Assembly: GCA_009783395.1 (NCBI GenBank)
Contig: WRHA01000265.1
Location: forward strand, 1-5,494
Reading direction: 5' to 3'
DNA: 5,494 nucleotides
Source of the DNA: Defluviitaleaceae bacterium
GTDB lineage: Bacteria > Bacillota > Clostridia > Lachnospirales > WQUN01
The notes under the pieces: generated by a model
What the model was told of the DNA's origin: nothing
The model's database searches: none
The model's input: the letters and a program-made list of their open reading frames with translations, nothing else
Position numbers and translations under genes: made by a program
Shown: in pieces, positions 5,083 to 5,494 of the stretch
Numbering within the stretch: the first letter of the stretch is position 1
Layout of the letters: each line of letters begins with the position of its first letter

Positions 5083-5494
5083 TCACCTCCCTAATGGTTT
5101 CGTTGGAACGATATGCGTCCCTGTTCTGCTGTAGTGAATCACAAACCGGTTCGTCAGAGTTCCTTCAAGTGTATTCGGATCAACTCTTACCCCAATATGC
5201 ATATCTGCCGTCACGGTTTCCTTGTTTTTCCAATTTCCCGAGCTTGTTAATTCAGCCCTTCCTGTGTTGGCGTATTTATCAACAAGCTCTTGCGCATTCA
5301 CACCATCAAGCAGATAGCTTTTTCCGGCAACATATCCGTCGCTATCAAGAATATGGCGGCTCTGCTTTTCGGGGTTTATGGTTTTATTGACCGCATCCGA
5401 CCGTATGTGTTCCGAAATACCCCGCCGCACATTTTCCTCCTGCGCTTGTTGATATGCGTCAGTATACGTGATGTCTTGTGAACTTGCAACCAAA
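5083..5494 (-). CDS. C-terminal part of a protein with a polymorphic toxin type 50-like domain (5' end outside window)
   Basis: 136 residues of an open frame that runs off the right edge; the first possible start is a TTG at the very edge and is probably internal, so I treat it as truncated. Residues about 1-35 are polar and probably helical (DAYQQAQEENVRRG). From about 41 to the end the pattern PEKQSRHILDSDGY, GKSYLL, AQELVDKYANTG, WKNKETV, IGVRVD and finally HYSRTGTHIVPTKP matches my recollection of polymorphic toxin type 50 (Ntox50), a predicted nuclease domain at the extreme C-terminus of polymorphic toxins and phage minor head proteins. The carrier portion is not visible, so it may be a prophage head protein or a secreted toxin. 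The small acidic gene directly downstream fits a toxin-immunity order. The domain call rests on pattern memory; the toxic activity is inferred. Confidence 0.75.
   Translation of the reverse strand, partial: LVASSQDITYTDAYQQAQEENVRRGISEHIRSDAVNKTINPEKQSRHILDSDGYVAGKSYLLDGVNAQELVDKYANTGRAELTSSGNWKNKETVTADMHIGVRVDPNTLEGTLTNRFVIHYSRTGTHIVPTKPLGR
5086..5092 (-). promoter_or_regulatory. Ribosome binding site of the small acidic protein gene
   Basis: On the minus strand GGGAGGT lies 8 bases before the ATG at 5077. It is embedded in the last codons of the toxin gene (GGG AGG TGA), so the two are likely translationally coupled. It decides against the GTG at 5086. Confidence 0.8.

Noticed and set aside
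5078..5086. GTG at 5086 as start of the small acidic protein
   Set aside because: It lies inside the GGGAGGTG ribosome binding site; ATG at 5077 is ideally spaced.
5013..5390. Plus-strand open frame of 125 codons opposite the toxin gene
   Set aside because: It is antisense to the toxin and small-protein genes, shows no family-like motif, and the opposite strand has coherent motifs with ribosome binding sites.

Overview
The window looks like a chromosomal segment from an anaerobic Bacillota (Clostridia-like) bacterium. This rests on the strong GGAGG-type ribosome binding sites, the TraX-like membrane protein, the clostridial style of the RluA-family enzyme (Asn-Arg-Leu-Asp at the catalytic site) and a U-tract terminator. 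Taxonomy is an inference; no rRNA is present.

Left part (1-4601, plus strand): five genes packed end to end with 4-nt overlaps (GTGA, ATGA) or no spacing (TAA directly followed by ATG). In order they are the C-terminal part of peptide chain release factor 2 (prfB, cut by the left edge), a TraX-family polytopic membrane protein, an RluA/RluC/RluD-type pseudouridine synthase with an S4 domain, a nucleotide-sugar type nucleotidyltransferase, and a CTP synthase (pyrG). The packing points to one translationally coupled operon mixing translation genes with nucleotide and sugar-nucleotide metabolism.

The most notable gene is pyrG. Its amidoligase half keeps the P-loop and metal-binding acidic residues. 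Its glutaminase half, although full length, has Gly (residue 382) where the catalytic Cys nucleophile should be, and several glutamine-site motifs are eroded, while the His-Pro-Glu of the triad is kept. The enzyme should be unable to use glutamine by the known mechanism and is probably ammonia-dependent, or it is a specialised paralog.

Middle (4602-4843): a tRNA-Arg (anticodon CCG) with a plausible promoter of its own, then a strong 22-bp bidirectional terminator hairpin, then a second hairpin terminating the minus-strand genes. An imperfect 21/22-bp direct repeat (CTGATTT..CCCAACAAAAAA) abuts both hairpins.

Right part (4844-5494, minus strand): the C-terminal end of a larger protein with a domain resembling polymorphic toxin type 50 (Ntox50; in my recollection also found at the ends of phage minor head proteins), followed 5 nt later by a small very acidic protein that is a good candidate for its immunity partner. 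The region reads as a mobile or prophage-type module beside the tRNA gene, converging on the core operon.
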